This document shows, piece after piece, positions 32,014-41,935 of a stretch of 64,000 nucleotides of DNA. Under the pieces are notes generated by a model. That model ran no database searches. It had not been told where the DNA came from and saw only the letters and a list, made by a program, of their open reading frames with translations. The number at the start of each line of letters is the position of its first letter. The stretch's first letter is position 1. Position numbers and translations under genes: made by a program. Source of the DNA: Diplonema japonicum (taxonomy: Eukaryota; Euglenozoa; Diplonemea; Diplonemida; Diplonemidae); NCBI GenBank assembly GCA_964019335.1, contig OZ025748.1:62001-126000 (forward strand), written 5' to 3'.

Positions 32014-32552
32014 ACATCCTTGATGATGGCAATTTGCAACATAGAATTAATGCAAAATAAAGTGAAGTCGAAAATAAAAGAAAAAAATAAGAAAAGAATC
32101 CAAATACCTGTGTACTTGTGGACAATGTGACTTTAATTATGACAAGATTCGTATCCCTCCCTTTTGTAAGCAGCTAGAAGGAAGCTCGCTATATAGTTTC
32201 CCCCGCTGTTTCAATCCCTTTTGTTTCACAAGCTTGTGGGCAAGAAAATGCCTGCTTGCCTTACCTCTTTATATATACAGAACCCCATTTAGTCCCTACG
32301 TTTATCCCATCCCCCAGAAAAGACGGCAAGAAGATTGAGCCCTCTCAGCTTTTGTTTCGTATTACTTGCTTTTAATGTCAGACAGAGATCAACTCCTGGA
32401 GCCCATTGTTCTATTCTTGTGGGCTTCCGTTGCAAATATCATTTTCACTGACACAGCAAACCTTTTCTTACTCCTCCCCTCTTCCCCTCCTTCCCCCTAT
32501 GTGTTCCCATTTACCTTTTTCATAACATTCCACAACAGTTGAATTAAAAGAA
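32014..32552. promoter_or_regulatory. Spacer with conserved leader cassette of the surface-gene family
   Basis: About 450 nt here recur before 36276 and, with an insertion, before 43842: CACAAGCTTGTGGGCAAGAA, then CAGAGATCAACTCCTG, then a long pyrimidine tract ending CCACAACAG. The AG at 32537-32538 lies 14 nt before the ATG at 32553 and would suit a splice-leader or cis-splice acceptor. The function is inferred from conservation and layout. Confidence 0.5.
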
Positions 32553-33554
32553 ATGAAGTCAGCCCTCCTCTTTGCGATGTGTGCATCCTTTTCTTCTGCA
32601 CAGGAGGATCCCTTTGTAAACCCCTTGTTCTACACAAGCGGCGACTGCACTGGGAGCACGGACCCTGCATCGGCAAGGTGGTCCTACCTTGCGAAGGACG
32701 GGGTCGCAGTCAGACCATTTTCCGGCAGGGATCTGAGCTACGGTCTGAGCGGGTACACCATCAACGCCTGCCTCTCGTTCAGCGTGGCGTACTCGGTGAT
32801 GTTGAAGATCGACACCACGGCCTGCCCTGGCAACGGGAACAACGCCCTGCAGATGGCATACTGGAGCAGCTCGTCCTCGTGTGAGGGAGCACCGACCAGT
32901 GTGGCAACACTGACCGCAGGCACCTGTGTGGCAACACCCCTCGGGTCCGCAAGGTTCGCACCATCGCTGACGGCAGCTGAGATATGCGTGGTTACGAACT
33001 ACTTGAACACAATGCAGACTGGCGGTGTCCGAACCCGTATCTATGCAGGAGGCGACTGCACCGGCAGTAGGATGGTGACGGACACAGTGACTACCCTGGG
33101 GGAGAGGGGTTGCGGGGCGGAACCCGATTGCACCGGATGCTGCGAATTTTACGACCCTTTGACATGCCAGGCCGTGTCGACACCGAGCTACCTGGACTTC
33201 TTGACTGCCTGCAACAAGGTGGGGACAACGTGGGACGCAGCAGTGATGTCGAATGGCTACAGCGATGCGAAATGCACGCGGGAGGACAACACAAACCCCG
33301 CCTTGGGGAGAGTCCAGCACATTGGGTCTTGCTACACAATCTCGGGTAGCGGGCGCAGTGTTTCGCTGCTTCAGGATTTCGTGGCGCCCCTCACGACCGA
33401 CGTCTACTGCCAGTTCGTGCAGCTGGGGGCCAGCAAGAATGTCTCTGGGTTCCTCACTTGGGAGGAGTTCAGGAAACAAACAAACTCTGCCCCCGCAGCC
33501 CATCCCGTCTCTGTCTTGGCGTTCATCGTGCTTCTCGTCACCGTGATGCTCTGA
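32553..33554 (+). CDS. Surface protein family member B
   Basis: 333 residues. The signal peptide MKSALLFAMCASFSSAQ is like those of members F and G, but the mature body is a distinct subtype (ARWSYLAKDGVAVRPF, TGCCEFYDPLTCQ). The EF-hand-like loop is KNVSGFLTWEEF, and the GPI signal is NSAPAAHPVSVLAFIVLLVTVML. From about residue 24 on it is identical in predicted sequence to the gene at 39815. It is the left part of the duplicated 3.1-kb block. Confidence 0.88.
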   Translation: MKSALLFAMCASFSSAQEDPFVNPLFYTSGDCTGSTDPASARWSYLAKDGVAVRPFSGRDLSYGLSGYTINACLSFSVAYSVMLKIDTTACPGNGNNALQMAYWSSSSSCEGAPTSVATLTAGTCVATPLGSARFAPSLTAAEICVVTNYLNTMQTGGVRTRIYAGGDCTGSRMVTDTVTTLGERGCGAEPDCTGCCEFYDPLTCQAVSTPSYLDFLTACNKVGTTWDAAVMSNGYSDAKCTREDNTNPALGRVQHIGSCYTISGSGRSVSLLQDFVAPLTTDVYCQFVQLGASKNVSGFLTWEEFRKQTNSAPAAHPVSVLAFIVLLVTVML

Positions 33555-34344
33555 GACTCCACTGGGGGGGGGTTTTTTTTTTTTCTTCTTTTTTAAAACT
33601 TATAAAAAAAAATACTTTAAAATACAATTCCTTGTGGATTGGGTATTTCTTCCCTCTCATTCTCCCATCAGACCGAAGGACTCGTCGCTGTTTTTTTTCT
33701 TTCTTTTTTTTTTTTTTTTTTTTTTTTTTCTTTAGAGAACAAGGGGGCGTCTCACAAAGACTTCCTTTAACTCATATATTCTTTTTTTCTATTTTTTTTT
33801 TTACTTCCACCCGCCAGAGCCCCCAGAACGGGGACAACGGAGACTAAGGACAGCGCGGCCGGTGAGCGCAAAAGCGCATACCTTAAATGAATAGTTTCTT
33901 CTTCTTTTTCTATTCTTCCAGTAAAACAAAATGTTGGGCGGGCAAACGTCCGGGGGTTATTGTCGCTTTTGCCGGGCTAAAAAATGCAACAAAATATTTT
34001 CCTCTTAGGATCCGGGTTTCTGTCGCGTCCTAGAGTTTGTCCGTTCGGCTTTTGGCCGTCCGGCATTTTTTTGCTTTACAGTGGTTCTACCTTTACAACC
34101 ATTACAATTCGTTATTATTGTTTCTTTCTTTCCAGACACCAGACTGAGAAAAAGATATATAGACTATTCACAGGTTACTCTTTTTTTCTTCTTTGGAGCA
34201 TTGCTTGCAATTGTTCCCCGAAAGGAAGGTATTCTTTTGGTGTCTCTCGACCTTGTCTGGGTTCCAGTCATGTCAGGTCACCATGCACTCTATGCCTCTA
34301 TTCAGGTGTGTCGCGGCTCAAACGCCTGCAGGACTTTCTACAAT

Positions 34345-34380
<36 letters not shown>

Positions 34381-34678
34381 TAAAAGAAAGCAACAATGTC
34401 AACAAAGCCTCACATGCAACGTGGAATGCCACCTTGTTATTCCAGTGAAGATCATCCCCTCCTAACTCATTTCCTTCTTCCTCACTTTTCCGAATAGATG
34501 AGTGCTGCTGTTTGGTCGTTGTGACATTGTTATACCTCCCTCACCCCCCTCCTCCCTTTATTTCTCTTATTCATAAATGTTTTATGTCCCCTCCCCCCTT
34601 CCCTCTCTTTCTCGCATTTTGAACACACCACAGTTTAAACTTGACAACAACAAAAAAAAGAAGAAAACCAAAACAGAA
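33555..34678. other. Spacer between B and C, carrying a retroelement tail
   Basis: Contains the tail fragment at 33809-33894, several T runs and no gene. It is repeated at 40811-41935. Confidence 0.7.
33809..33894 (+). mobile_element. Retroelement tail copy (QNGD type)
   Basis: One frame reads RQSPQNGDNGD and a stop, then GGCCGGTGAGCGCAAAAG, CGCATACCTTAAATGAATAG. It belongs to the same tail family as 23834, 41066 and 55321. Confidence 0.75.
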
Positions 34679-35683
34679 ATGAAATCCGTGGTTCTCGTTG
34701 CGATGTGTGCATCCCTTGCTTCTGCACAGCATCCCTTTGTAAACCCCTTGTTCTACACAAGCGGCGACTGCACTGGGAGCACGGACCCTGCATCGGCACT
34801 GTGGAGCTTTCCTGCGAAGGACAATACTGCTGTGAAGCCCTTCTCCGTGGCAGGGAGGGAATTGAGTGGGGTCACCATCGACACCTGCTTGACAGACAGC
34901 AGCGTGGCGTACTCGGTGATGCTGAAGATCGACTCCACGGCCTGCCCTGGCAACGGTGCGAACACCCTGCAGCTCTCGTACTGGAATGAGTCCACAACGT
35001 GTGCAGCAGCGGCGACCAGTGTGACGACTCTGACAGAAGGCAGCTGTGTGGCGACACCTCTCGGGTCCGCCTTCTTCAACACATCGCTCAATGCGAGCGA
35101 ACTGTGCGTGATGACAAACCTCATCAGCGCCATGAAGACGGGTGGGCTGAGGCTGAGCAACCACCAACTGTCATCGAACTGCACAGGGTTCTTGCCCTCC
35201 ACTCAACTTATCGATTTGAACGGGCAGAGTTGCGGGGCTGAGCCGCAGTGCAGGGGGTGCTGCCAGAACTGGGACAGCAAGGACTGCACACCTGACGGGT
35301 CCCCCAAGTACCTTGACCAACTGGCGACATGCCGTGAGGTGTCGGGGTCGTGGGAGGGTGCCCTCATGACACTGGGCTTCAGTGACAACAAGTGCACAAC
35401 AAAGGACACCGGCAACCCAATCCTTGGGATTGTGCTCAAGCTGTCAGACACTGCAGGGTGCACCAGCTACAGCGAAGGTTACGTCCCTTATTCTATTGAA
35501 ACAAACCTTGTGGCGCCCCTCACGATCGACATCTACTGCCAGTGGGTGCAGCTGAACACGAAGTACAATGTCGACGGCTTCCTTTCTTGGGATGAGTTCA
35601 ACAAGCGTGTGAACGGGGCCCCCGCAGCCCACCCCGTCTCTGTCTTGGCGCTTGTGGTACTTCTTGTCACTGTGCTGTTTTAG
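34679..35683 (+). CDS. Surface protein family member C
   Basis: 334 residues, close to member A (differences such as GANTLQLSYWNES for GADTLQLSYWSSS, and LPSTQLIDLNGQ). Signal peptide MKSVVLVAMCASLASAQ, 16 Cys in the mature part, EF-hand-like loop KYNVDGFLSWDEF and the standard GPI tail. Its predicted protein is identical to the gene at 41936, and its body is also nearly identical to member G at 45944. The leader differs from the conserved cassette of B, D and F. Confidence 0.88.
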   Translation: MKSVVLVAMCASLASAQHPFVNPLFYTSGDCTGSTDPASALWSFPAKDNTAVKPFSVAGRELSGVTIDTCLTDSSVAYSVMLKIDSTACPGNGANTLQLSYWNESTTCAAAATSVTTLTEGSCVATPLGSAFFNTSLNASELCVMTNLISAMKTGGLRLSNHQLSSNCTGFLPSTQLIDLNGQSCGAEPQCRGCCQNWDSKDCTPDGSPKYLDQLATCREVSGSWEGALMTLGFSDNKCTTKDTGNPILGIVLKLSDTAGCTSYSEGYVPYSIETNLVAPLTIDIYCQWVQLNTKYNVDGFLSWDEFNKRVNGAPAAHPVSVLALVVLLVTVLF

Positions 35684-36275
35684 ACATCCTTGCTGATGGC
35701 AATTTACAACATATATCATGAATTAATGCAAAATAAAGTGAAGTCGAAAATAAAAGAAAAATAAAGATGGAAAAAAAGAATCCAAATACCTGTGTTCTTG
35801 TGGACAATGTGACTTCAATTAGACAAGCAGCAATGCCATTCGTATCTCTCTCTCTCTCCCTTTTGTAAGCAGCTAGTAGGAAACTTCGTATATAGTTTCC
35901 CCCGCTGTTTGAATCCCTTTTGTTTCACAAGCTTGTGGGCAAGAAAATGCCTGCTTGCCTTACCTCTTTATATATACAGAACCCCATTTTCCTTTTGTTT
36001 TTTTCTGCGTTTATCCCGTCCCCCAAAAAAGACGGCAAGAAGATTTAACCCTCTGAGCCTTTGTTTCGTTTTTATTCTTGCTTTAATGTCAGACAGAGAT
36101 CAACTCCTGTGAAGCCCATTGTTCTTTTACTTGTGGGTTTCCGGTGCAATATCATTTTCACTGACAAAGCAAACCTTTTCTTACTCCTCCCCTCTCCTCC
36201 CCTCTTCCCATCCCTCCCCCTATGTGTTGCCATTTACCTTTTTCATAACATTCCACAACAGTTGAATTAAAAGAA
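35684..36275. promoter_or_regulatory. Spacer with conserved leader cassette (second copy)
   Basis: Same cassette as 32090-32552: a 3' UTR-like segment (AATGCAAAATAAAGTGAAG), the CACAAGCTTGTGGGCAAGAA block, a pyrimidine tract, and CCACAACAG with the AG at 36260-36261, 14 nt before the ATG of the pseudogene. Confidence 0.5.
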
Positions 36276-36719
36276 ATGAAGTCAGCCTTCCTCATTGCGA
36301 TGTGTGCATCCCTTACTTCTGCACAGCATCCCCCTTTGTTCTACACAAGCGGCGACTGCACTGGGAGCACGGACCCTGCATCGGCACTGTGGAGCTTTCT
36401 TGCAAAGGGCAAGACTGCTGTGAAGCCCTTCTCCGTGGCAGGGAGGGAATTGAGTGGGGTCATCATCGCAGTAGCCTAACGTACTAGGTGATGCTGAAGA
36501 TCGACGGCACGGCCTGCCCTGGCAACGGCGCGGGGTTATGCTCAAGCTGTCTGCACTGAAAGGTACGCCTTATACAGTTTTGAAGTACGTCCCTTATTAT
36601 TTGGAAACAAATTATCACGATCGACATCCACTGCCAGTGGGTGCAGCTGAACACGAAGTACAATGTCGACGGCTTCCTTTCTTGGGATGAGCACCCCATC
36701 TCTGTCTTGGTGGCTTGTT
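36276..36719 (+). pseudogene. Surface protein family pseudogene D, internally deleted
   Basis: The first 67 codons read a normal family N-terminus (MKSAFLIAMCASLTSAQ, then GDCTGSTDPASALWSF) and stop at 36476-36478. Family sequence continues out of frame: a piece of the ID-x-TACPGNG core near 36490-36530, then a jump to the C-terminal third (CCAGTGGGTGCAGCTGAAC, GTCGACGGCTTCCTTTCTTG), ending around 36719. Roughly 550 nt of the middle, the bases for the GPI-site linker and most of the hydrophobic tail are missing. The intact leader suggests it arose from a functional copy. Confidence 0.88.
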
Positions 36720-36899
36720 TGTGATACGCTGCAGACGACGTGGCTGAGGGAGAAAAAGAGGCGCGCTTTTCTGGCGCAGCCATGCAAGAAGGTGAGATCA
36801 CTACGATCCATTTGCCGCGACCACGCCGTTGGCTTTGATAGGAGGGCCCTGTTTGCATCAAAGCTGAAAGGACTGAGAGAAGATACAAACGACAGCTAG
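36720..36899 (+). mobile_element. Diverged retroelement C-terminal remnant
   Basis: The frame continuing from the pseudogene reads LREKKRRAFLAQPCKK..., HAVGFDRRALFASK and a stop at 36897-36899. HGYDRRPLFSS in the element at 10484-12287 and TGYSTRPIFASP at 47430-48225 occupy the equivalent C-terminal place. I infer a third, diverged member of this retroelement superfamily joined to the pseudogene. Confidence 0.45.
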
Positions 36900-37319
36900 G
36901 CACTACGGTGGGTAGCAGGGAACAACCCCAAAAGGGGAGCATCAAGGGTAGGCACGCCGCATGCGGCTTTCGTCTCAGGGAGTTTGCATGTTAATTTGAG
37001 TTTTTATGTTGAGCAGTAGAAAAGCTTGGATTGGCTTATTCTCCTTCTGCTTTTTATATCGTTGATCCGTCCTTGTTTCATTTTTACAGGGCTTGCTTCT
37101 AATCCGTTTCGGTTCTACAATGGGAGAAGGGAAAGCAAGCCACAGGGAGGTTTTGCAAGCTTTTGAGGGTGTCTCACAAAGTAAAGTAACTTACACACAA
37201 AAAAAGCTTTCGCTTTTTTAATATTATTATTATTATTATTATTTTCTTTCTTTTTTTTTTTCATTGAAACATAAAAACCAAAATAAATTTCCTCAAAGAA
37301 AAAAAAAAAAAAAAAAAAA
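36900..37319. other. Spacer with an ATT microsatellite and poly(A) leader
   Basis: Ordinary-composition DNA to about 37190, then about 8 ATT units near 37219-37243, a T run and a poly(A) leader. No gene seen. Confidence 0.6.
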
Positions 37320-38327
37320 ATGAAGACCGCCTTCCTCCTAGCGATGTGTGTGTCCCTTGCAACGGCAGAGAAAAGCCTTTTCGTCCTCCCCTCTCTGTAC
37401 ACCAGCAACGACTGCACTGGGAACACAGACCCCGCACCGGCACTGTGGAGCTACCTTGCAAAGGACGGCATCAGCGTAAAACCCTTTCAGGACAGCGGGT
37501 ACAGCGCGTACACCATCAACCAGTGCATGACGGACGACAGCGTAACGTACTCGGTGATGCTGACAATTGACAGCACGGCCTGCCCTGGCAACGGCACAGA
37601 GTCCTTACAACTCTCGTACTGGAGGAGCACGTCGAAATGTGAAGGAGCTCCCACCAGTGTAACGACACTATCTGCTAACACCTGTGTGCCGACACCCCTC
37701 GGGTCCGCAAAATTCTCGCCATCTCTCACCACAACGGAACTGTGCGTGCTGATGACCTACAGAACAGCAATGGAGACGGGAGGGATGAGGAGGCGCGTGT
37801 GGAAAAACTCCCAATGCAACGGGGCGACAACCTCAAACATGCTTACTACAATGGCAAGCGGGAGCTGCAGCGCACCTATGTGTACAGGATGCTGCAAGGC
37901 GCGGAACCCTACAACCTGCAAATGGACGGAATCTGACTACGAGCTCAGGATGGCAACATGCAAGAAAGCAGCAGACAAATGGGCGAACTTCGAGGTGGTG
38001 GTGAGCTACAGCAACGACGTTTGCTCGAGCCGCAGTGACAGCAACCCTGCCTCAGGTCTCGCTGAACGGGTGGAGTACTGCAACACAGTCACTGAAGAGG
38101 GACCCAGTACCAACACGAGTGTTTCAGTGGAAACAAACTTCGTGGCGCCCCTCACGATCGACATCTACTGCCAGTGGGTGCAGCTAAACACGAAGTACAA
38201 TGTCGACGGCTTCCTTTCTTGGGACAGGTTCCAGGAGGAGTATAACCGAATTGTGAATGCCGCTCCCGCAGTGCGTCCTGCTGTTTCTGCCTTGGTTCTT
38301 TTTGTACTTGGCGCTGTGTTGTTCTAA
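37320..38327 (+). CDS. Surface protein family member E (diverged)
   Basis: 335 residues. Signal peptide MKTAFLLAMCVSLATAE. The body is clearly of the family (YTSNDCTGNTDPAPALWSY, YSVMLTIDSTACPGNG, CVPTPLGSAKF) but diverged from A-C across the middle. Near 38139-38218 the DNA is almost identical to A/C (APLTIDIYCQWVQLNTKYN), while the tail (PAVRPAVSALVLFVLGAVLF) is its own. This patchwork suggests gene conversion of an internal segment. The GPI-type ending is retained. Confidence 0.87.
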   Translation: MKTAFLLAMCVSLATAEKSLFVLPSLYTSNDCTGNTDPAPALWSYLAKDGISVKPFQDSGYSAYTINQCMTDDSVTYSVMLTIDSTACPGNGTESLQLSYWRSTSKCEGAPTSVTTLSANTCVPTPLGSAKFSPSLTTTELCVLMTYRTAMETGGMRRRVWKNSQCNGATTSNMLTTMASGSCSAPMCTGCCKARNPTTCKWTESDYELRMATCKKAADKWANFEVVVSYSNDVCSSRSDSNPASGLAERVEYCNTVTEEGPSTNTSVSVETNFVAPLTIDIYCQWVQLNTKYNVDGFLSWDRFQEEYNRIVNAAPAVRPAVSALVLFVLGAVLF

Positions 38328-39214
38328 AGAAAATGGTAAAAGTAGTTGTTTTTTTTTATTTTATTTTATTTGTATATTGTTTGGATAAGAACAGTATATT
38401 TCACAATGTTTGCGAGTTTTTTTTGTTTTAACAATATTATTGTCGAGACTAAAAACTAGTTGATGGCAGCGTAATGAGCTATTTTATTAGGTAAAATTCC
38501 GCTCGTGGGCACAAACAAATGGAGCGCCAAACTAGTTTTTTTTTCTTTTTTTTTTTTATATAAACAATGCGCACACAATTGGTCAATTTCTATTTTGTTT
38601 TTCTTTTTTTCTTTTTTCCTTCTTCCTCTTTTTATTTCTTCTAACTCCCACTAACTATTGCTGTGGGAAAAAAAAAAAAAAAAAAAAAAAGGTTTTGACA
38701 AGTTTTCAGGACGTACTTTTTTTTTGCTGGTCTGGCACTTTTCATTTTTTTTTACAGTATCTCCCTTTTTTTTTCGACGAGTCAAAAAAAAAAAAAAGAA
38801 AGAAAGAAAAAAAAAAGAAAAGGAAGGAGATAAACGAAAGCTGATAATTCGTTTTTTTTTTTTTTTTTTTTTCTTCTTTCTCCTCTGGAAAAAAAAAACA
38901 GAAATATCTTCTATCAGGGCTCTCTCGTTCTTTTCTTTTTCTTTTTTGTCTTTCTTTCTCCCCCACTCCTCCACTCTCTCCCCCTTCTTCCATCTTCTAC
39001 TCTGGATGATTACTTCTCACTGCAGTCCGGACTGACCACCGGTCTTTCCTTTAAGCTCGTTCCCTGCATGAAAGTTGTAGTGGTAACAAAAGGTGTTAGC
39101 ATACCTTTTCACTTCACTTCCTTGTAGCCCTCTTCTTTGAACAGGTAGGAATGATGCTGCTTCGATAACGTGATCTGCCTATTGTTTATTTTATTTTATT
39201 TTCTTTTGTAGGAA
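38328..39214. other. Spacer with homopolymer runs
   Basis: T and A runs, several TTTTA-type repeats; no gene or recognisable element up to the foldback unit. Confidence 0.6.
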
Positions 39215-39766
39215 ACTGCTAAGTATCTCACCCGACCCCCCCCCCCCCTAAATTCAAACTAGGCCCTTACTTTCCTAAATGCTCAAAGTAGACCCCCTTG
39301 GTTCTCAAAGTGTTCAAATACCAACCCCCCTAGGTTCGAAATGCTCAAACCGGCCCCCCTAAGATTCATACATGTCCACATATTTTTTTTTCGCTCTGGG
39401 AGTCCTAATAAGAAGGCACCTGACACTCGAGGTAAAAGGGTTTTCCTGAGGTGAACTGATTTCCTGCCTGGGCATTCTTGGTCACAAAAGCACTTGCACC
39501 AATGGGGGGGTTTTTTTTTCCTCTCCCTTTTGCATACGCCGCAACTTTGTTACCATTGGGCCTACTCTTGATTGGCCTCTTGAAAGACTGGGGGGGGGGG
39601 GGGGGGGGGGTAAGTACACTTTAAAAACCGAGGGAGCTGACTTTGAGCATTTTTTAAAGCCCTAGGGGTCTAATTTGGGCATTTAGAAACTTAAGGGGCG
39701 AACTTTGGCATTCTGGAAACTTAGGGGGCGGACTTTGAGCTGAGGGGTCTAGATAGCACTCCACCC
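39215..39766. mobile_element. Foldback element with iterated inverted terminal repeats
   Basis: The left end holds four degenerate units of about 30 nt (pattern CAAA, then a C-rich block, TAAGTTT, then AATGCT). The right end holds four units of the same pattern in reverse complement. The extreme ends, TGCTAAGTATCT and the reverse complement of AGATAGCA, also pair. The centre contains a G run of about 20 nt and no ORF. This is the layout of Foldback-type elements, ending about 50 nt before the chimeric gene at 39815. Confidence 0.7.
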
Positions 39767-39814
39767 AAAAAAAACAAAAAAAAAAGGGGGAAAAAAAAGA
39801 AAAAAGAAAAAACC

Positions 39815-40810
39815 ATGCAATCCATCCTTGCGATGAGCCTCTCCCTTGTCCTTGCTGCGGAGGATCCTTTCAAGAACCCCTTGTTCTACACAAGCGGCGA
39901 CTGCACTGGGAGCACGGACCCTGCATCGGCAAGGTGGTCCTACCTTGCGAAGGACGGGGTCGCAGTCAGACCATTTTCCGGCAGGGATCTGAGCTACGGT
40001 CTGAGCGGGTACACCATCAACGCCTGCCTCTCGTTCAGCGTGGCGTACTCGGTGATGTTGAAGATCGACACCACGGCCTGCCCTGGCAACGGGAACAACG
40101 CCCTGCAGATGGCATACTGGAGCAGCTCGTCCTCGTGTGAGGGAGCACCGACCAGTGTGGCAACACTGACCGCAGGCACCTGTGTGGCAACACCCCTCGG
40201 GTCCGCAAGGTTCGCACCATCGCTGACGGCAGCTGAGATATGCGTGGTTACGAACTACTTGAACACAATGCAGACTGGCGGTGTCCGAACCCGTATCTAT
40301 GCAGGAGGCGACTGCACCGGCAGTAGGATGGTGACGGACACAGTGACTACCCTGGGGGAGAGGGGTTGCGGGGCGGAACCCGATTGCACCGGATGCTGCG
40401 AATTTTACGACCCTTTGACATGCCAGGCCGTGTCGACACCGAGCTACCTGGACTTCTTGACTGCCTGCAACAAGGTGGGGACAACGTGGGACGCAGCAGT
40501 GATGTCGAATGGCTACAGCGATGCGAAATGCACGCGGGAGGACAACACAAACCCCGCCTTGGGGAGAGTCCAGCACATTGGGTCTTGCTACACAATCTCG
40601 GGTAGCGGGCGCAGTGTTTCGCTGCTTCAGGATTTCGTGGCGCCCCTCACGACCGACGTCTACTGCCAGTTCGTGCAGCTGGGGGCCAGCAAGAATGTCT
40701 CTGGGTTCCTCACTTGGGAGGAGTTCAGGAAACAAACAAACTCTGCCCCCGCAGCCCATCCCGTCTCTGTCTTGGCGTTCATCGTGCTTCTCGTCACCGT
40801 GATGCTCTGA
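39815..40810 (+). CDS. Surface protein family member B2 (chimeric 5' end)
   Basis: 331 residues. The first about 22 residues (MQSILAMSLSLVLAAEDPFK) and the leader are unlike any other member, while everything from NPLFYTSGDC onward is identical in predicted sequence to member B. The junction lies in the block shared by most of the family (CCCCTTGTTCTACACAAG). The new signal peptide still has a hydrophobic core, so the product should be secreted. A foldback element ends just upstream. Confidence 0.88.
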   Translation: MQSILAMSLSLVLAAEDPFKNPLFYTSGDCTGSTDPASARWSYLAKDGVAVRPFSGRDLSYGLSGYTINACLSFSVAYSVMLKIDTTACPGNGNNALQMAYWSSSSSCEGAPTSVATLTAGTCVATPLGSARFAPSLTAAEICVVTNYLNTMQTGGVRTRIYAGGDCTGSRMVTDTVTTLGERGCGAEPDCTGCCEFYDPLTCQAVSTPSYLDFLTACNKVGTTWDAAVMSNGYSDAKCTREDNTNPALGRVQHIGSCYTISGSGRSVSLLQDFVAPLTTDVYCQFVQLGASKNVSGFLTWEEFRKQTNSAPAAHPVSVLAFIVLLVTVML

Positions 40811-41600
40811 GACTCCACTGGGGGGGGGTTTTTTTTTTTTCTTCTTTTTTAAAACTTATAAAAAAAAATACTTTAAAATACAATTCCTTGTGGATTGGGT
40901 ATTTCTTCCCTCTCATTCTCCCATCAGACCGAAGGACTCGTCGCTGTTTTTTTTCTTTCTTTTTTTTTTTTTTTTTTTTTTTTTTCTTTAGAGAACAAGG
41001 GGGCGTCTCACAAAGACTTCCTTTAACTCATATATTCTTTTTTTCTATTTTTTTTTTTACTTCCACCCGCCAGAGCCCCCAGAACGGGGACAACGGAGAC
41101 TAAGGACAGCGCGGCCGGTGAGCGCAAAAGCGCATACCTTAAATGAATAGTTTCTTCTTCTTTTTCTATTCTTCCAGTAAAACAAAATGTTGGGCGGGCA
41201 AACGTCCGGGGGTTATTGTCGCTTTTGCCGGGCTAAAAAATGCAACAAAATATTTTCCTCTTAGGATCCGGGTTTCTGTCGCGTCCTAGAGTTTGTCCGT
41301 TCGGCTTTTGGCCGTCCGGCATTTTTTTGCTTTACAGTGGTTCTACCTTTACAACCATTACAATTCGTTATTATTGTTTCTTTCTTTCCAGACACCAGAC
41401 TGAGAAAAAGATATATAGACTATTCACAGGTTACTCTTTTTTTCTTCTTTGGAGCATTGCTTGCAATTGTTCCCCGAAAGGAAGGTATTCTTTTGGTGTC
41501 TCTCGACCTTGTCTGGGTTCCAGTCATGTCAGGTCACCATGCACTCTATGCCTCTATTCAGGTGTGTCGCGGCTCAAACGCCTGCAGGACTTTCTACAAT

Positions 41601-41637
<37 letters not shown>

Positions 41638-41935
41638 TAAAAGAAAGCAACAATGTCAACAAAGCCTCACATGCAACGTGGAATGCCACCTTGTTATTCC
41701 AGTGAAGATCATCCCCTCCTAACTCATTTCCTTCTTCCTCACTTTTCCGAATAGATGAGTGCTGCTGTTTGGTCGTTGTGACATTGTTATACCTCCCTCA
41801 CCCCCCTCCTCCCTTTATTTCTCTTATTCATAAATGTTTTATGTCCCCTCCCCCCTTCCCTCTCTTTCTCGCATTTTGAACACACCACAGTTTAAACTTG
41901 ACAACAACAAAAAAAAGAAGAAAACCAAAACAGAA
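40811..41935. other. Spacer between B2 and C2
   Basis: Duplicate of 33555-34678, including the retroelement tail at 41066-41151; no gene. Confidence 0.75.
41066..41151 (+). mobile_element. Retroelement tail copy (QNGD type), carried by the duplication
   Basis: Same sequence as 33809-33894, copied with the surrounding segment rather than independently inserted. Confidence 0.75.

Larger units (their letters stand above)
32624..35700. repeat. Segmental duplication, copy 1
   Basis: From inside gene B to just after gene C this block matches 39880-42957 at an offset of 7256-7257 bases. Both encoded proteins, the intergenic retroelement tail and the long T run are shared; I saw one T-run length change and one silent A/G difference near 35659. 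Confidence 0.92.

Noticed and set aside
36663..36899. Small protein gene spanning the pseudogene end
   Set aside because: It fuses an out-of-frame pseudogene tail with element-like sequence and has no plausible start of its own.
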